52,926 bases of DNA from Nocardia yamanashiensis NBRC 100130 (lineage in GTDB: Bacteria; Actinomycetota; Actinomycetes; Mycobacteriales; Mycobacteriaceae), in assembly GCF_001613325.1 (NCBI RefSeq), contig NZ_BDCD01000048.1:1-52926 (forward strand), written 5' to 3'. This document shows, piece after piece, positions 25,852 through 34,482 of this stretch. Under the pieces are notes generated by a model. It searched no databases, was not told the DNA's origin, and worked only from the letters and a program-made list of their open reading frames with translations. Within the stretch, counting starts at the first letter, position 1, and each line of letters opens with the position of its first letter. The position numbers were made by a program, and so were the translations under genes.

Positions 25852-26463
25852 ATGACTGAACGTACGGCGTCCGGCGGTCTCACCGAAGCTGCTGCCGGAC
25901 AAGAGATTCCGGCGCAGCAGATCGTGGACAACGGTGCGGGCGAACCCGATCGCCTGCAGCGGCTGTGGACGCCGTACCGGATGTCCTACATCACCGGCGC
26001 GGTCGAGGAGCGGAAGCCGGACGCGCCCAAGACCACCGGACATCCCTTCACCGACATCCCGCTGATGTCGGACGAGGACGGCTTGGTGCTGGCGCGCGGG
26101 CAGTGGGTGTACGCGGTGCTGAACCTGTACCCCTACAACCCCGGCCACATGATGGTGGTGCCCTACCGCCGGGTGGCGAACCTGGAGGACCTGACGCCCG
26201 AGGAGAGCGCCGAGCTGATGGCGTTCACCCAGCAGGCCATCCGGGTGATGAAAAGCGTTTCGCGGCCCGAGGGATTCAATGTCGGATTGAATCTAGGGGG
26301 CGTTGCCGGCGGTTCACTTGCCGATCACCTGCATCAACACATCGTGCCGCGCTGGAGTGGAGACGCGAACTTCATTACCGTCGTCGGCGGAGTGAAGGTG
26401 ATGCCGCAGCTGCTCCGGGAAACCCGGGCGCTGCTGGCGCAGGCATGGAAGGAATCCGAATAG
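25852..26463 (+). CDS. HIT-family AP4A phosphorylase-like protein
   Basis: A 203-residue HIT protein with the catalytic triad motif HLHQHIVPRW and the strand YNPGHMMVVPYR. It corresponds by sequence features and location to Rv2613c, an AP4A phosphorylase that splits diadenosine tetraphosphate into ADP and ATP. The first 35 residues are poorly conserved and probably flexible. It starts three bases after the thrS stop and ends one base before the pgsA start, so it is co-transcribed. Placement after thrS suggests a link to AP4A made by synthetases under stress. Confidence 0.92.
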   Translation: MTERTASGGLTEAAAGQEIPAQQIVDNGAGEPDRLQRLWTPYRMSYITGAVEERKPDAPKTTGHPFTDIPLMSDEDGLVLARGQWVYAVLNLYPYNPGHMMVVPYRRVANLEDLTPEESAELMAFTQQAIRVMKSVSRPEGFNVGLNLGGVAGGSLADHLHQHIVPRWSGDANFITVVGGVKVMPQLLRETRALLAQAWKESE

Positions 26464-26464
26464 C

Positions 26465-27136
26465 GTGCTGAGCTTCTTCGGTCGCGAAACGTTCGCCAAA
26501 GCGACTGCGCCCCTGGGCAAAGCGCTGGTGAGCACCGGGCTGACCCCGGACGCGATGACGCTCATCGGCACCACCGCCTCGATCGCCGCGGCGGTGACCC
26601 TGTTCCCCACGGATCATCTGTTCTGGGGAACCATGGTGATCTGGCTGTTCGTCATGTTCGACATGCTCGACGGGGCGATGGCGCGGGCGCGCGGCGGCGG
26701 CACGAAATACGGTGCGGTGCTGGACGCCACCTGTGACCGGGTGGCCGACGGCGCCATCTTCGGCGGACTGGCCTGGTGGGCGGTCTACCACCAGAACTCC
26801 AAGGAGCTGTTCGCGGCGACCCTGGTGGTGCTGGTGACCTCGCAGGTCATCTCCTACGCCAAGGCGCGCGCCGAGGCCAGCGGCCTGTCGGCCGACGGCG
26901 GGCTCATCGAACGGCCGGACCGGTTGATCATCGTGCTGGTCGGCGCGGGCTTCACCGGCATCGGCCAGTACTACGGCATCGAATGGCTCTCCTACGCGGT
27001 GTACGCGGCCATGTACGCGCTCGCCGTGCTCAGCATCATCACCGTTTTCCAGCGGGTGCTGGCGGTGCGCAATTCCCCGGGTGCGCGCGATGTGCTCGCG
27101 CCCGCGGTGAAAGCTCCGGAGGAACCGCAGCGGTGA
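26465..27136 (+). CDS. pgsA1: Phosphatidylinositol phosphate synthase (CDP-alcohol phosphotransferase)
   Basis: A 223-residue membrane enzyme with the complete CDP-alcohol phosphotransferase signature: D-x2-DG-x2-AR-x8-G-x3-D-x3-D, with aspartates 66, 69, 87 and 91. About six membrane helices are present. It makes phosphatidylinositol phosphate from CDP-diacylglycerol and inositol phosphate, the first membrane step towards PI, PIM and lipoarabinomannan. The GTG start at 26465 has GGAAGGA upstream. The stop overlaps the next gene by four bases. The identification as the PI-phosphate synthase rather than a PG-phosphate synthase rests on the conserved operon. Confidence 0.93.
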   Translation: MLSFFGRETFAKATAPLGKALVSTGLTPDAMTLIGTTASIAAAVTLFPTDHLFWGTMVIWLFVMFDMLDGAMARARGGGTKYGAVLDATCDRVADGAIFGGLAWWAVYHQNSKELFAATLVVLVTSQVISYAKARAEASGLSADGGLIERPDRLIIVLVGAGFTGIGQYYGIEWLSYAVYAAMYALAVLSIITVFQRVLAVRNSPGARDVLAPAVKAPEEPQR

Positions 27137-28140
27137 ATACCGATTTCACGTCCGCGTTGACCGACAAGGCGTACGCGGCCGGGTGGGCGCTCGTCCGCGC
27201 ACTGCCGGAGAAGCTGGCGCGCAAGGCTTTCGACGCCGGGGCCGACGCGGGTGCGCGCAAGGCGAATCGCGCGTCGCACGCGGGGCAGCCGAATCAATTG
27301 CGGCGCAATCTGGCCCGGGTGCTCGGCACCACGCCCGAGCAGGTGCCGGACACGCTGATCCAGGCCAGCATGCGGTCCTACGCGCGTTACTGGCGCGAAG
27401 CGTTCCGGCTGCCGACCATGGACCATGTGGCACTGGGCAAGTCGCTGCGGGTCGAAGGCACCGAATACCTGGAGGCCGGGCTGGCGGCCGGACGCGGCGT
27501 GCTGCTGGTGCTGCCGCATTCCGGGAACTGGGATATGGCCGGGGTCTGGCTGGTGCAGAACCACGGCGGATTGTCCACCGTCGCCGAGCGTTTGAAGCCC
27601 GAAGCGCTGTTCAAGCGGTTCATGGCCTACCGCGAGAGCCTCGGGTTCGAGGTCTTCCCGCTCACCGGCGGCGAGCAGCCGCCGTTCCCGCAGCTGGCGG
27701 AGCGGCTGCGCGCCAACAAGGTCGTGTGCCTGATGGGCGAGCGCGACCTCACCGGCAAGGGCGTGCCGGTCACCTTCTTCGGCGAGACCACCTGGCTGCC
27801 CGCCGGCGCCGCCAAGCTGGCCATCGACACCGGGGCGGTGCTGCTGCCCGTGCACTGCTGGTTCACCGACGAGGCGGGCCGCGAGGACTGGGGTATGCAG
27901 GTCTTCGCGCCCATCGACGTTTCCCGGGGCGTGCAACCGGCTACCCAGGCGCTGGCGGATGTCTTCGCGGCCAATATCGCCGCCCATCCCGCCGACTGGC
28001 ACATGTTGCAACCGCTGTGGGAAGGTGACTTGTCGCAAGCGCGACTGGACCGCATCGCCGCGGCGCAACAGCAACTGGGGTATTCGGACGCGGCGGAGCC
28101 TGCCGCGGCCGAGGGGGATACGGGAGACGGCGCACTATGA
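27133..28140 (+). CDS. Phosphatidylinositol mannoside acyltransferase (PatA/Rv2611c-like)
   Basis: A 335-residue membrane-associated acyltransferase of the LpxL/HtrB-related family. The catalytic HxxxxD motif is HSGNWD and the conserved GERDLTGKGVPVTFFG follows, as in PatA. It adds an acyl group to the mannose of PIM1/PIM2. The GTG start overlaps the pgsA stop (GTGA, 27133-27136) and its own stop overlaps the pimA start, so translation is coupled through three genes. The last 35 residues are acidic and alanine-rich and probably disordered. Confidence 0.93.
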   Translation: MNTDFTSALTDKAYAAGWALVRALPEKLARKAFDAGADAGARKANRASHAGQPNQLRRNLARVLGTTPEQVPDTLIQASMRSYARYWREAFRLPTMDHVALGKSLRVEGTEYLEAGLAAGRGVLLVLPHSGNWDMAGVWLVQNHGGLSTVAERLKPEALFKRFMAYRESLGFEVFPLTGGEQPPFPQLAERLRANKVVCLMGERDLTGKGVPVTFFGETTWLPAGAAKLAIDTGAVLLPVHCWFTDEAGREDWGMQVFAPIDVSRGVQPATQALADVFAANIAAHPADWHMLQPLWEGDLSQARLDRIAAAQQQLGYSDAAEPAAAEGDTGDGAL

Positions 28141-29261
28141 GAATCGGCATGGTCTGCCCGTATTCGTTCGACGTTCCGGGCGGGGTGCAGTCGCATGTCG
28201 TGGAATTGGCGCAGGTATTGATCGAACGCGGGCACAAGGTGAGCGTGCTCGCCCCCGCCGCCGACGACACGCCGCTGCCGGATTTCGTGGTGTCGGCGGG
28301 TAAAGCGGTCGCCATTCCCTACAACGGGTCGGTGGCGCGTTTGTCGTTCGGGCCCACCGCCTATACGCGTATTCGGAAGTGGATCGCCGAGAACGATTTC
28401 GACGTGCTGCATATTCACGAGCCGAACGCGCCGAGCCTTTCCATGCTGGCGTTGAAGATCGCCGAGGGTCCGATCGTCGCGACCTTCCATACTTCGACGA
28501 CGAAATCGTTGGTGCTCAGTACTTTCCAGGGCGTGCTGCGGCCGTACCACGAGAAGATCAGCGGGCGGATCGCGGTGAGCGAACTGGCGCGGCGCTGGCA
28601 GGTGGAGGCGCTGGGCGGGGACGCGGTGGAGATCCCGAACGGGGTGGACGTGCCGGCGTTCGCGCACGCGCCGCTGCTGGACGGGTACCCGCGCGCCGGG
28701 AAAACCGTACTGTTCCTGGGCCGTTTCGACGAACCGCGCAAGGGCATGGACGTGCTGCTGGGCGCACTGCCGGAACTGGTGCGCCATCACCCCGGGCTCG
28801 AGGTTCTCATCGTGGGCCGCGGCGACGAGGACCGATTGCGCCGCGAAGCCGGTGCACACGCCTCACACCTGCGATTCCTCGGCCAGGTCACCGATACCGA
28901 GAAGGCGTCGGCCATGCGCAGCGCCGACGTGTACTGCGCACCCAACCTCGGCGGCGAAAGCTTCGGCATCGTCCTGGTGGAGGCCATGGCCGCCGGAACC
29001 GCCGTCGTGGCGAGCGATCTCGACGCCTTCCGCCGGGTGCTGCGCGACGGCACCGCCGGCATGCTGGTCCCGGTCGGCGACTCCGGCCGCCTCGCCGAGG
29101 CCCTGAACACCATGCTCACCGACGACGCCAAGCGCGAGGAATACATCCGCACCGCCAATCAGGTTGTCGGCGAATACGATTGGCCGGTCGTAGCCGAGCA
29201 GATCCTGCGCGTCTACGAGACAGTGACGGTCGGCGACGTGCGAGTACGGACCGCCGGATGA
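28137..29261 (+). CDS. pimA: Phosphatidyl-myo-inositol alpha-mannosyltransferase
   Basis: A 374-residue GT4 family, GT-B fold glycosyltransferase. The N-terminal CPYSFDVPGGVQSHVVEL loop and HIHEPNAPS belong to the acceptor domain; GRFDEPRKGMDVLL begins the donor domain and ESFGIVLVEAMAAGTAVVAS contains the conserved E-x7-E that holds GDP-mannose. It adds the first mannose to PI on the cytoplasmic face. The ATG overlaps the acyltransferase stop (ATGA). All features expected of mycobacterial PimA are present. Confidence 0.95.
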   Translation: MRIGMVCPYSFDVPGGVQSHVVELAQVLIERGHKVSVLAPAADDTPLPDFVVSAGKAVAIPYNGSVARLSFGPTAYTRIRKWIAENDFDVLHIHEPNAPSLSMLALKIAEGPIVATFHTSTTKSLVLSTFQGVLRPYHEKISGRIAVSELARRWQVEALGGDAVEIPNGVDVPAFAHAPLLDGYPRAGKTVLFLGRFDEPRKGMDVLLGALPELVRHHPGLEVLIVGRGDEDRLRREAGAHASHLRFLGQVTDTEKASAMRSADVYCAPNLGGESFGIVLVEAMAAGTAVVASDLDAFRRVLRDGTAGMLVPVGDSGRLAEALNTMLTDDAKREEYIRTANQVVGEYDWPVVAEQILRVYETVTVGDVRVRTAG

Positions 29262-29349
29262 GCCGCTGGTCCGCCGCGCCGGCTCGAAACGTCCGCGCGG
29301 TTTCGGAATCGGCCGCGACCGCCTGTGATGCCGTCGTGAGGACGATCCG

Positions 29350-30393
29350 ATGATCACCTTTTCCGCGACCACCATTCTGGTGCTCGCGCTCGTCGCCGCC
29401 GTAGTCATCACCATCGGCGTCTGGGCCTACACCACGGCGAATCGCTTGGACCGCTTGCATGTTCGCACCGATCAGGCGCGGCACGCCCTGGACGCGGCGC
29501 TGGCCCGGCGCGCGGTGGTCGCCCGGTCGGTGGCCACCACGTTGTCCGGTCTCTACGATCCGGCGCTGGTCGAGCAGGCGCGGCGGCTCTCGGCGCTGGC
29601 CGATCGGGCCGAACGGTCCAACTGGCGTGACCGGGAGACCATCGAGAATCAGCTCGCTTCGGCGCTGTCCGCGGTCGATATCGGTTTGCTGCCACCGCAA
29701 TTGGTGGCCGAGCTGGCCGATGCCGAGGCCCGGGTGCTGATCGCCCGCCGCTTCCACAACGACGCGGTCCGCGACACCCTGGCGCTGCGCACCCGCCGCT
29801 TGGTGCGCATCCTGCACCTGGGCGGTACCGCGCCGATGCCGACCTATTTCGAGATCGCCGAGCGGGTGACCCCGGCCGCTTCGACGGGGCTGGAAGTGGA
29901 TACCGTCCGCACTTCCGCGCGGGTGGTGCTGCTCGATGAGCAGGATCGCGTGCTGCTGCTGCGCGGCTGCGACCCCAAGGTCCCCGATGTGCCGTTCTGG
30001 TTCACCATCGGCGGCGGCGTGAATCCGGGAGAAACCCTGCGCGAGGCCGCGATCCGTGAACTCTGGGAGGAGACCGGCCTGACCGCCGACTCCTCGCTGC
30101 TGCGCGGACCGCTCTGGCGGCGCGTGGCGGTGTTCCCCTTCAACGGTGAACTCATCCGCTCCGAGGAACTGTTCTTCGCCCTGCGCACCAAGAACTTCGA
30201 GCCCGAGCCCGGCAATCTCGACTACATCGAGCGCCGCTCCATCAACGGCAACAAGTGGTGCACCCCCACCGATATCGCCCACCTCGACCACTCGGGCGAA
30301 ACGGTCTACCCCTACCACCTGGACCACCTGCTCGCCGAAGCCGTGGCAGCCGCCGACACCGACACCGACCCCGAAGTGCGCTCCATCCGCTGA
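29350..30393 (+). CDS. Membrane-anchored NUDIX hydrolase (Rv2609c-like)
   Basis: A 347-residue protein: one N-terminal membrane helix (about residues 5-25), a helical region of about 130 residues faintly like LemA proteins, then a NUDIX domain with the full box GGVNPGETLREAAIRELWEE followed by TGL. It should hydrolyse a nucleoside diphosphate linked to another group, in a membrane-associated setting. Its position after pimA is conserved in mycobacteria, so a role near PIM synthesis has been suspected, but its substrate is not established. The ATG at 29350 is preceded by a 88-bp gap with GAGGACGATCC. Confidence 0.88.
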   Translation: MITFSATTILVLALVAAVVITIGVWAYTTANRLDRLHVRTDQARHALDAALARRAVVARSVATTLSGLYDPALVEQARRLSALADRAERSNWRDRETIENQLASALSAVDIGLLPPQLVAELADAEARVLIARRFHNDAVRDTLALRTRRLVRILHLGGTAPMPTYFEIAERVTPAASTGLEVDTVRTSARVVLLDEQDRVLLLRGCDPKVPDVPFWFTIGGGVNPGETLREAAIRELWEETGLTADSSLLRGPLWRRVAVFPFNGELIRSEELFFALRTKNFEPEPGNLDYIERRSINGNKWCTPTDIAHLDHSGETVYPYHLDHLLAEAVAAADTDTDPEVRSIR

Positions 30394-30494
30394 CCTGTCC
30401 GCTGGATGGGATGGAACTGCCGTACCACTCCCAGCCCGGCGGTGACGCCGTTACCGTGGGCCCGTCAACGGCGATCTGCGGCAAGGATTTCGGT

Positions 30495-31163
30495 ATGAAG
30501 CTGATGTACGCCCTCTGGGGTGACGGTCTGGACGAGCGACTGCACGACGCGGACCTGCGTGACCGCCTGGCCGCCGCGGGCGCGACCGAACTGCAGGTCA
30601 ACGTGTGCGACAAGGATGTGGCCGAGGCCCAGGTCAAGCACACCACCTACGACGCCCCGATCGCCGCGATCGTCACCGTGCGTACCGAGGGCGCGCACGA
30701 GCCCGTCACCGCCGCCCTCGGCGCGGTGGCCGCCGACGTGAACGGCTGGATCGTGGACGAGCGCACCCCGATCGTGCCGCCCCCGGTCGAGAACGGCGTC
30801 CGCACCGAAGCCCTCGCGAACTTCGCCCTGCTGCGCATCCCGGCCGACCTCACCCGCGAGGAATGGCTGCACCGCTGGCACGACCTGCACACCACGGTCG
30901 CCATCGAAACCCAGGACACCTTCGGCTACGTCCAGAACACCGTCCGCGCACCGATCACCCCCGGCAATCGCGTCGACGCCCTCGTCGAAGAACTCTTTCC
31001 GATGGCGGCCATGTCCAGCCCGCACGCCTTCTACGGCAGCGGCGGCGACGACGCCGAGTTGCAGCGTCGAGTCACCCGCATGATGGAGAGTGTGGTCAGC
31101 TTCGGCGCGCACCTCGACCTGGACCTGGTGCCCACCAGCCGCTATGTCTATCGCCTGGCCTGA
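30495..31163 (+). CDS. EthD-domain-containing protein
   Basis: A 222-residue protein beginning MKLMYALWGDGLDE, with a dimeric ferredoxin-like alpha/beta barrel layout; LLRIPADLTREEWLHRWHDLHT resembles the EthD domain. These proteins often bind or act on small hydrophobic or aromatic molecules, though many have no known activity. The ATG at 30495 has AAGGA just upstream; an upstream in-frame extension would overlap the gene before it and has no proper site. It follows the NUDIX gene by about 100 bp and is convergent with the dienelactone hydrolase. Confidence 0.78.
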   Translation: MKLMYALWGDGLDERLHDADLRDRLAAAGATELQVNVCDKDVAEAQVKHTTYDAPIAAIVTVRTEGAHEPVTAALGAVAADVNGWIVDERTPIVPPPVENGVRTEALANFALLRIPADLTREEWLHRWHDLHTTVAIETQDTFGYVQNTVRAPITPGNRVDALVEELFPMAAMSSPHAFYGSGGDDAELQRRVTRMMESVVSFGAHLDLDLVPTSRYVYRLA

Positions 31164-31181
31164 GCGCCCCGGAGGTCTGCG

Positions 31182-31943
31182 CTATCCGCGCAGGTTGCGG
31201 TCGAACAGGTCCAGCAGTTCGCGATAGTGCCGTTCGGCGGATTCGCGATCGTAGGCGGCGGTATCGGCCTGGGTGTAGCCGTGCTGCGCGCCGGGATACA
31301 CCTCGGTGCGGAACCGGACTCCCGCTGCCGCCAGGGCCTTGTCGAATTTCTCGATGTGCTCCGGGGTCATGTGGGGATCCTCGCCCGCATGCGCGAAATA
31401 CAGCTCCGCGGTGATGTTCCCGACCGTCAGATGCGGGCTGTCGGGCGCATCGGTGACGAGCGGCCCGCCATGGAATCCGGCGACCGCTCCGACGCGCTCG
31501 GGGAACATGGCGGCGGTGAGGACCGCGAGGCGGGCGCCCATGCAGTAGCCGGTGACGCCGACCTTTCCCGCCGTGACCTGCGGCGCCGCCGCCAGCCAGG
31601 CCAGATACGCGCCGGCGTCGGCGCGCAGGGCTTCCGGGGTGAGCGCCCGGATCAACGGGATCACCTGCTGGAAGATCTCCGGGCGGGCGGCGGGATCGAT
31701 GTACTCCGGCATCTCGACCACCGGGGCGCGGCCGCTGCGGTAGAAAGCGTTCGGCAGGAGCACGGAATAGCCGTGGGCGGCGATCCGGTCCGCCATGGCG
31801 CGCAGGCTGGGGCGCACGCCGAAACCGTCCTGGAGCAGCAGCACGCCCGGGTGGGCGGCGCCGTCGTCGGGGTGGGTGAAGTACGAGTCGGCGACGCCGT
31901 CGGGGGTCGGAATGTTCACGGAGGTGCCGTGTACTGCGGTCAT
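31182..31943 (-). CDS. Dienelactone hydrolase-family protein
   Basis: A 253-residue alpha/beta hydrolase with the cysteine nucleophile of the dienelactone hydrolase family (GYCMGAR, Cys134), the acid Asp189 in HAGEDPHM and His221 in AQHGYTQ. The family cleaves dienelactones or other cyclic esters in aromatic degradation, but many members act elsewhere. The ATG at 31943 has AAGGA upstream and follows a perfect palindrome. No aromatic catabolic genes are nearby, so the natural substrate is uncertain. Confidence 0.88.
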   Translation of the reverse strand: MTAVHGTSVNIPTPDGVADSYFTHPDDGAAHPGVLLLQDGFGVRPSLRAMADRIAAHGYSVLLPNAFYRSGRAPVVEMPEYIDPAARPEIFQQVIPLIRALTPEALRADAGAYLAWLAAAPQVTAGKVGVTGYCMGARLAVLTAAMFPERVGAVAGFHGGPLVTDAPDSPHLTVGNITAELYFAHAGEDPHMTPEHIEKFDKALAAAGVRFRTEVYPGAQHGYTQADTAAYDRESAERHYRELLDLFDRNLRG

Positions 31944-31973
31944 GGTCGAATCCTTCTGTCGTGGTTGAGGTTC

Positions 31974-31986
31974 TGTGTTCAACACA
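31974..31986. promoter_or_regulatory. Palindrome in the dienelactone hydrolase promoter
   Basis: TGTGTTCAACACA, a 13-bp perfect odd palindrome, 30 bp upstream of the start. The position and symmetry suit a dimeric repressor; no regulator gene is adjacent. The rest of the 203-bp gap has no recognisable feature. Confidence 0.45.
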
Positions 31987-32146
31987 ACGAAGGTGGCGCT
32001 CGCGGAATACCGCGGTGCACTCGAGCCGGCGGCGGGCGGTGTGCTGCCCGCGCGGTGCTCAGCAGCGCACCGGGTAGCCAATCCGTGTGTGGCGCAAAGC
32101 CGTCCCGGTAGTCATCGCCTCACACCGTACCCGACGATGCGGCGGG

Positions 32147-33418
32147 TCAGAAGAATCGGGAGCTGCGGACGGGGCCGGGGGAGCGGGCCGGGCTGCGCGG
32201 ACCCTGCAGCCAGCTGTCGCGGGTGGCGGTGACGAACGCGGCGAGCGCGCTGTCCGGGTCGTCGGGCGTTGCGCCGTCGCCCGGGTCTGGGGTGGTGTCG
32301 GCGGCCACGATCTCGGCGGCCAGTTCGGCTTCGGGGCGGTCGTCGCCGGGGACGTCCTCGGGGCCGTTGTCGCCGATGCGGAAGCGCGGGCCCCACGGTT
32401 CGACGACGGTTTGCGCGAGCAGGCCGTGCACATCGGCGCTGACCTGGGTGGGATCGGTCCAGCAGGAGGCGTGTTCGTGCAGGATCTGGCCGTCGGCGCG
32501 GTGCAGCAGCGAGGTCTGTAGTTCGCTGGGCAGGGTGTTGAGGTGGTAGGCGATCACCGCGGTGTCGGTGCGGTCGGGGTCGTACTCGACGGTGGGCAGG
32601 TCCAGGAGCTGCGCGGCGGCCAGGCCCAGGATGCGGTCGGAACGGTTGGGCAGCAGCGACACCGAGCGCGGGGTGCGGCCGGCGGCGGTGAGGATCAAGG
32701 CCAGCCGGTCCAGGCCGCGCCGGCAGTTTTCGACGCTGTCACCCAGATAGGCCCAGCGGCCGGTCATTCCGGCATCGAAACCGTAGGGGGAGTAGGTGGC
32801 GAGATAGCCGCCGTTGAGGGCGAAGTGCCAGCCGCGCAGATCCTGGTGATCCAGCGGCGAGACCGTGGCGGCCCGGTCGGCGCGGGACAGCATGCGGCCG
32901 ACCCGGTCCCGGGCGTAGAACCAGCGCTCGTCCTCCGGATCGGGCAGCGTGTCGAATTCGGTGCGCGCCGCCGCGACCTGGCCCGACAGCAGCAGGTTGT
33001 AGGTCAGCAGATAGCGCTCGGGCCACGGCCGCAGGATGGGCGCGTGGGCGGTCAGCGCCGCCACCGCCTCCCCATGCCGGTACTCGTCTTCCAGGGCGGT
33101 GGTCAGCTCGTTGAGAGCCAGCTGCGAATCCGGTTGCCGGCGCAGGGCTTCCCGCAGCACCGGCACCGCCAGGAAGGAAATGCCGCGTTCGATGCATTCG
33201 TAACCGAACACGACCAGGGCCTGAGCGTCCTCGGGAGCGCCGATGACGGCGCGGGCGGCCTGGACGAGATCGTCGAAATCGACGGCCGCCGCCAATTCCG
33301 TGGTGAACGCGGCCAGTTCGGTGATCGGGGCGGTTTCGGCGAGCGGGCGCAGGGCGCGCACCGCGCCGGGCACATCGCCGTCGGTGAGCAGGGTGCGGGC
33401 CTGATCGAGTGCATTCAT
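32147..33418 (-). CDS. TPR-repeat protein of unknown function
   Basis: A 423-residue protein. The first 150 residues look like helical tetratricopeptide-like repeats (ALDQARTLLTDGDVPGAVRAL, then FGYECIERGISFLAVPVLREAL with NELTTALEDEYRHGEAV). The middle (about 160-360) is a globular alpha/beta domain I do not recognise, rich in Trp, Tyr and Leu, with LLPNRSDRILGLAAAQLLDLP. The last 60 residues are acidic then basic and probably disordered. The ATG at 33418 (or the adjacent ATG at 33421) follows CAGGA. It lies 61 bp after the prolyl-hydroxylase-like gene on the same strand, so the two are probably co-transcribed; it could be a substrate or partner. Confidence 0.65.
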   Translation of the reverse strand: MNALDQARTLLTDGDVPGAVRALRPLAETAPITELAAFTTELAAAVDFDDLVQAARAVIGAPEDAQALVVFGYECIERGISFLAVPVLREALRRQPDSQLALNELTTALEDEYRHGEAVAALTAHAPILRPWPERYLLTYNLLLSGQVAAARTEFDTLPDPEDERWFYARDRVGRMLSRADRAATVSPLDHQDLRGWHFALNGGYLATYSPYGFDAGMTGRWAYLGDSVENCRRGLDRLALILTAAGRTPRSVSLLPNRSDRILGLAAAQLLDLPTVEYDPDRTDTAVIAYHLNTLPSELQTSLLHRADGQILHEHASCWTDPTQVSADVHGLLAQTVVEPWGPRFRIGDNGPEDVPGDDRPEAELAAEIVAADTTPDPGDGATPDDPDSALAAFVTATRDSWLQGPRSPARSPGPVRSSRFF

Positions 33419-33482
33419 CATCGCCGAAAATCCTGAACCAGGACCGCGCCCGCCGCAAACGAGTTTCGGGCGGGACCGCCGC

Positions 33483-34319
33483 TTACGGGAAGCGGTAGCG
33501 CCGCATCCACTTGGTCATGATCCATTTCTCGCCCGAGAGCACCGGCGCGCCGGCGTGTTTGGTCGCCGGGTCGAGCTGGCCGCGGGCGTTGAAATACCGG
33601 AAGTAGACGGCTTGACCACGTCGCGGCGATACGGTCACGCCCGCGTCGGCGAAGACGGTTTCGCCGCCGGCCGCCACATCGTTGAGGTAGACGATTAGGG
33701 TCGCGGTGCGCTGGCCGCCGACGGCGATCTGGGTGGTGTGACCGGGCTGGTCGGGCGGGAAATAGTCGAAGTGCGAACGGAATTCCTCGCCGACGCCGTA
33801 GCGCAGGATCTGCAGGCCCTCGCCGTTTTCCAGCGGCCAGTTCATCAGCGCCGACAGCCGCCGGTCCAGCCGATCGATCAGCGGGGTCTCGGAAATCCGG
33901 AACGAGGTGTTCGCGCTGGAGCGGTGCGCCACGATCGCCGGCTGCCCGGTGTCCGGATCGACGACCGTGGACGGCTGCAATTTGCCCTCGGACAGTGCGA
34001 TGACCTCGTCGCATTCCGCGGCGGAGAGCACATTGTCGAACAGGATCACCTGTGGGCGCTCGAGCCGCAGCAGCGCATAGACCTCACGGTCGTAGGCCTG
34101 CACGACGCGGCCGTCGGCGACCGGCCACGGGTCGTACCGGTACGCCGATTCGGTGGGCAGCTCGCCCGACAGCATGGTCCGCACGGCCGTGGCCGCCGCC
34201 TCCGGATCGAAGCCGTCCCCGACCATCGCGGCGACCATCGTCTCGTGCGAGCAGCCGCGCTCGATGTTCTCGTGCAGCCAGGCCCGCCACGAATCATCCA
34301 ATGCCACAGTCACGTCCAT
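33483..34319 (-). CDS. 2-oxoglutarate/Fe(II) dioxygenase, prolyl-4-hydroxylase type
   Basis: A 278-residue protein with the complete iron and co-substrate site of prolyl 4-hydroxylase alpha-subunit homologues: HFD (His183, Asp185), His255 in TKHAGAP and Lys265 in SGEKW to hold 2-oxoglutarate. Residues 1-50 form a small helical domain (WLHENIERGCSHETMVAAM) seen in other bacterial members. It should hydroxylate a prolyl residue of a peptide or protein, or a free substrate. It leads a two-gene unit with the TPR protein and is divergent from the NRPS gene. Confidence 0.85.
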   Translation of the reverse strand: MDVTVALDDSWRAWLHENIERGCSHETMVAAMVGDGFDPEAAATAVRTMLSGELPTESAYRYDPWPVADGRVVQAYDREVYALLRLERPQVILFDNVLSAAECDEVIALSEGKLQPSTVVDPDTGQPAIVAHRSSANTSFRISETPLIDRLDRRLSALMNWPLENGEGLQILRYGVGEEFRSHFDYFPPDQPGHTTQIAVGGQRTATLIVYLNDVAAGGETVFADAGVTVSPRRGQAVYFRYFNARGQLDPATKHAGAPVLSGEKWIMTKWMRRYRFP

Positions 34320-34482
34320 AGAGCCTATTGCGCTGGGGACCGCTCGGCGACTCGTGCGGGCGGGATCGGCGTAACCGGCGCGAAACGTGATCGAGTACTA
34401 GACTCGCGGCCAGTCCGGTCGAGCTTGGGGGCCTCCGCCGGGCTTGCGCGTGCGAATGCCCTCTCGAGGAGTTTCGATCCCT

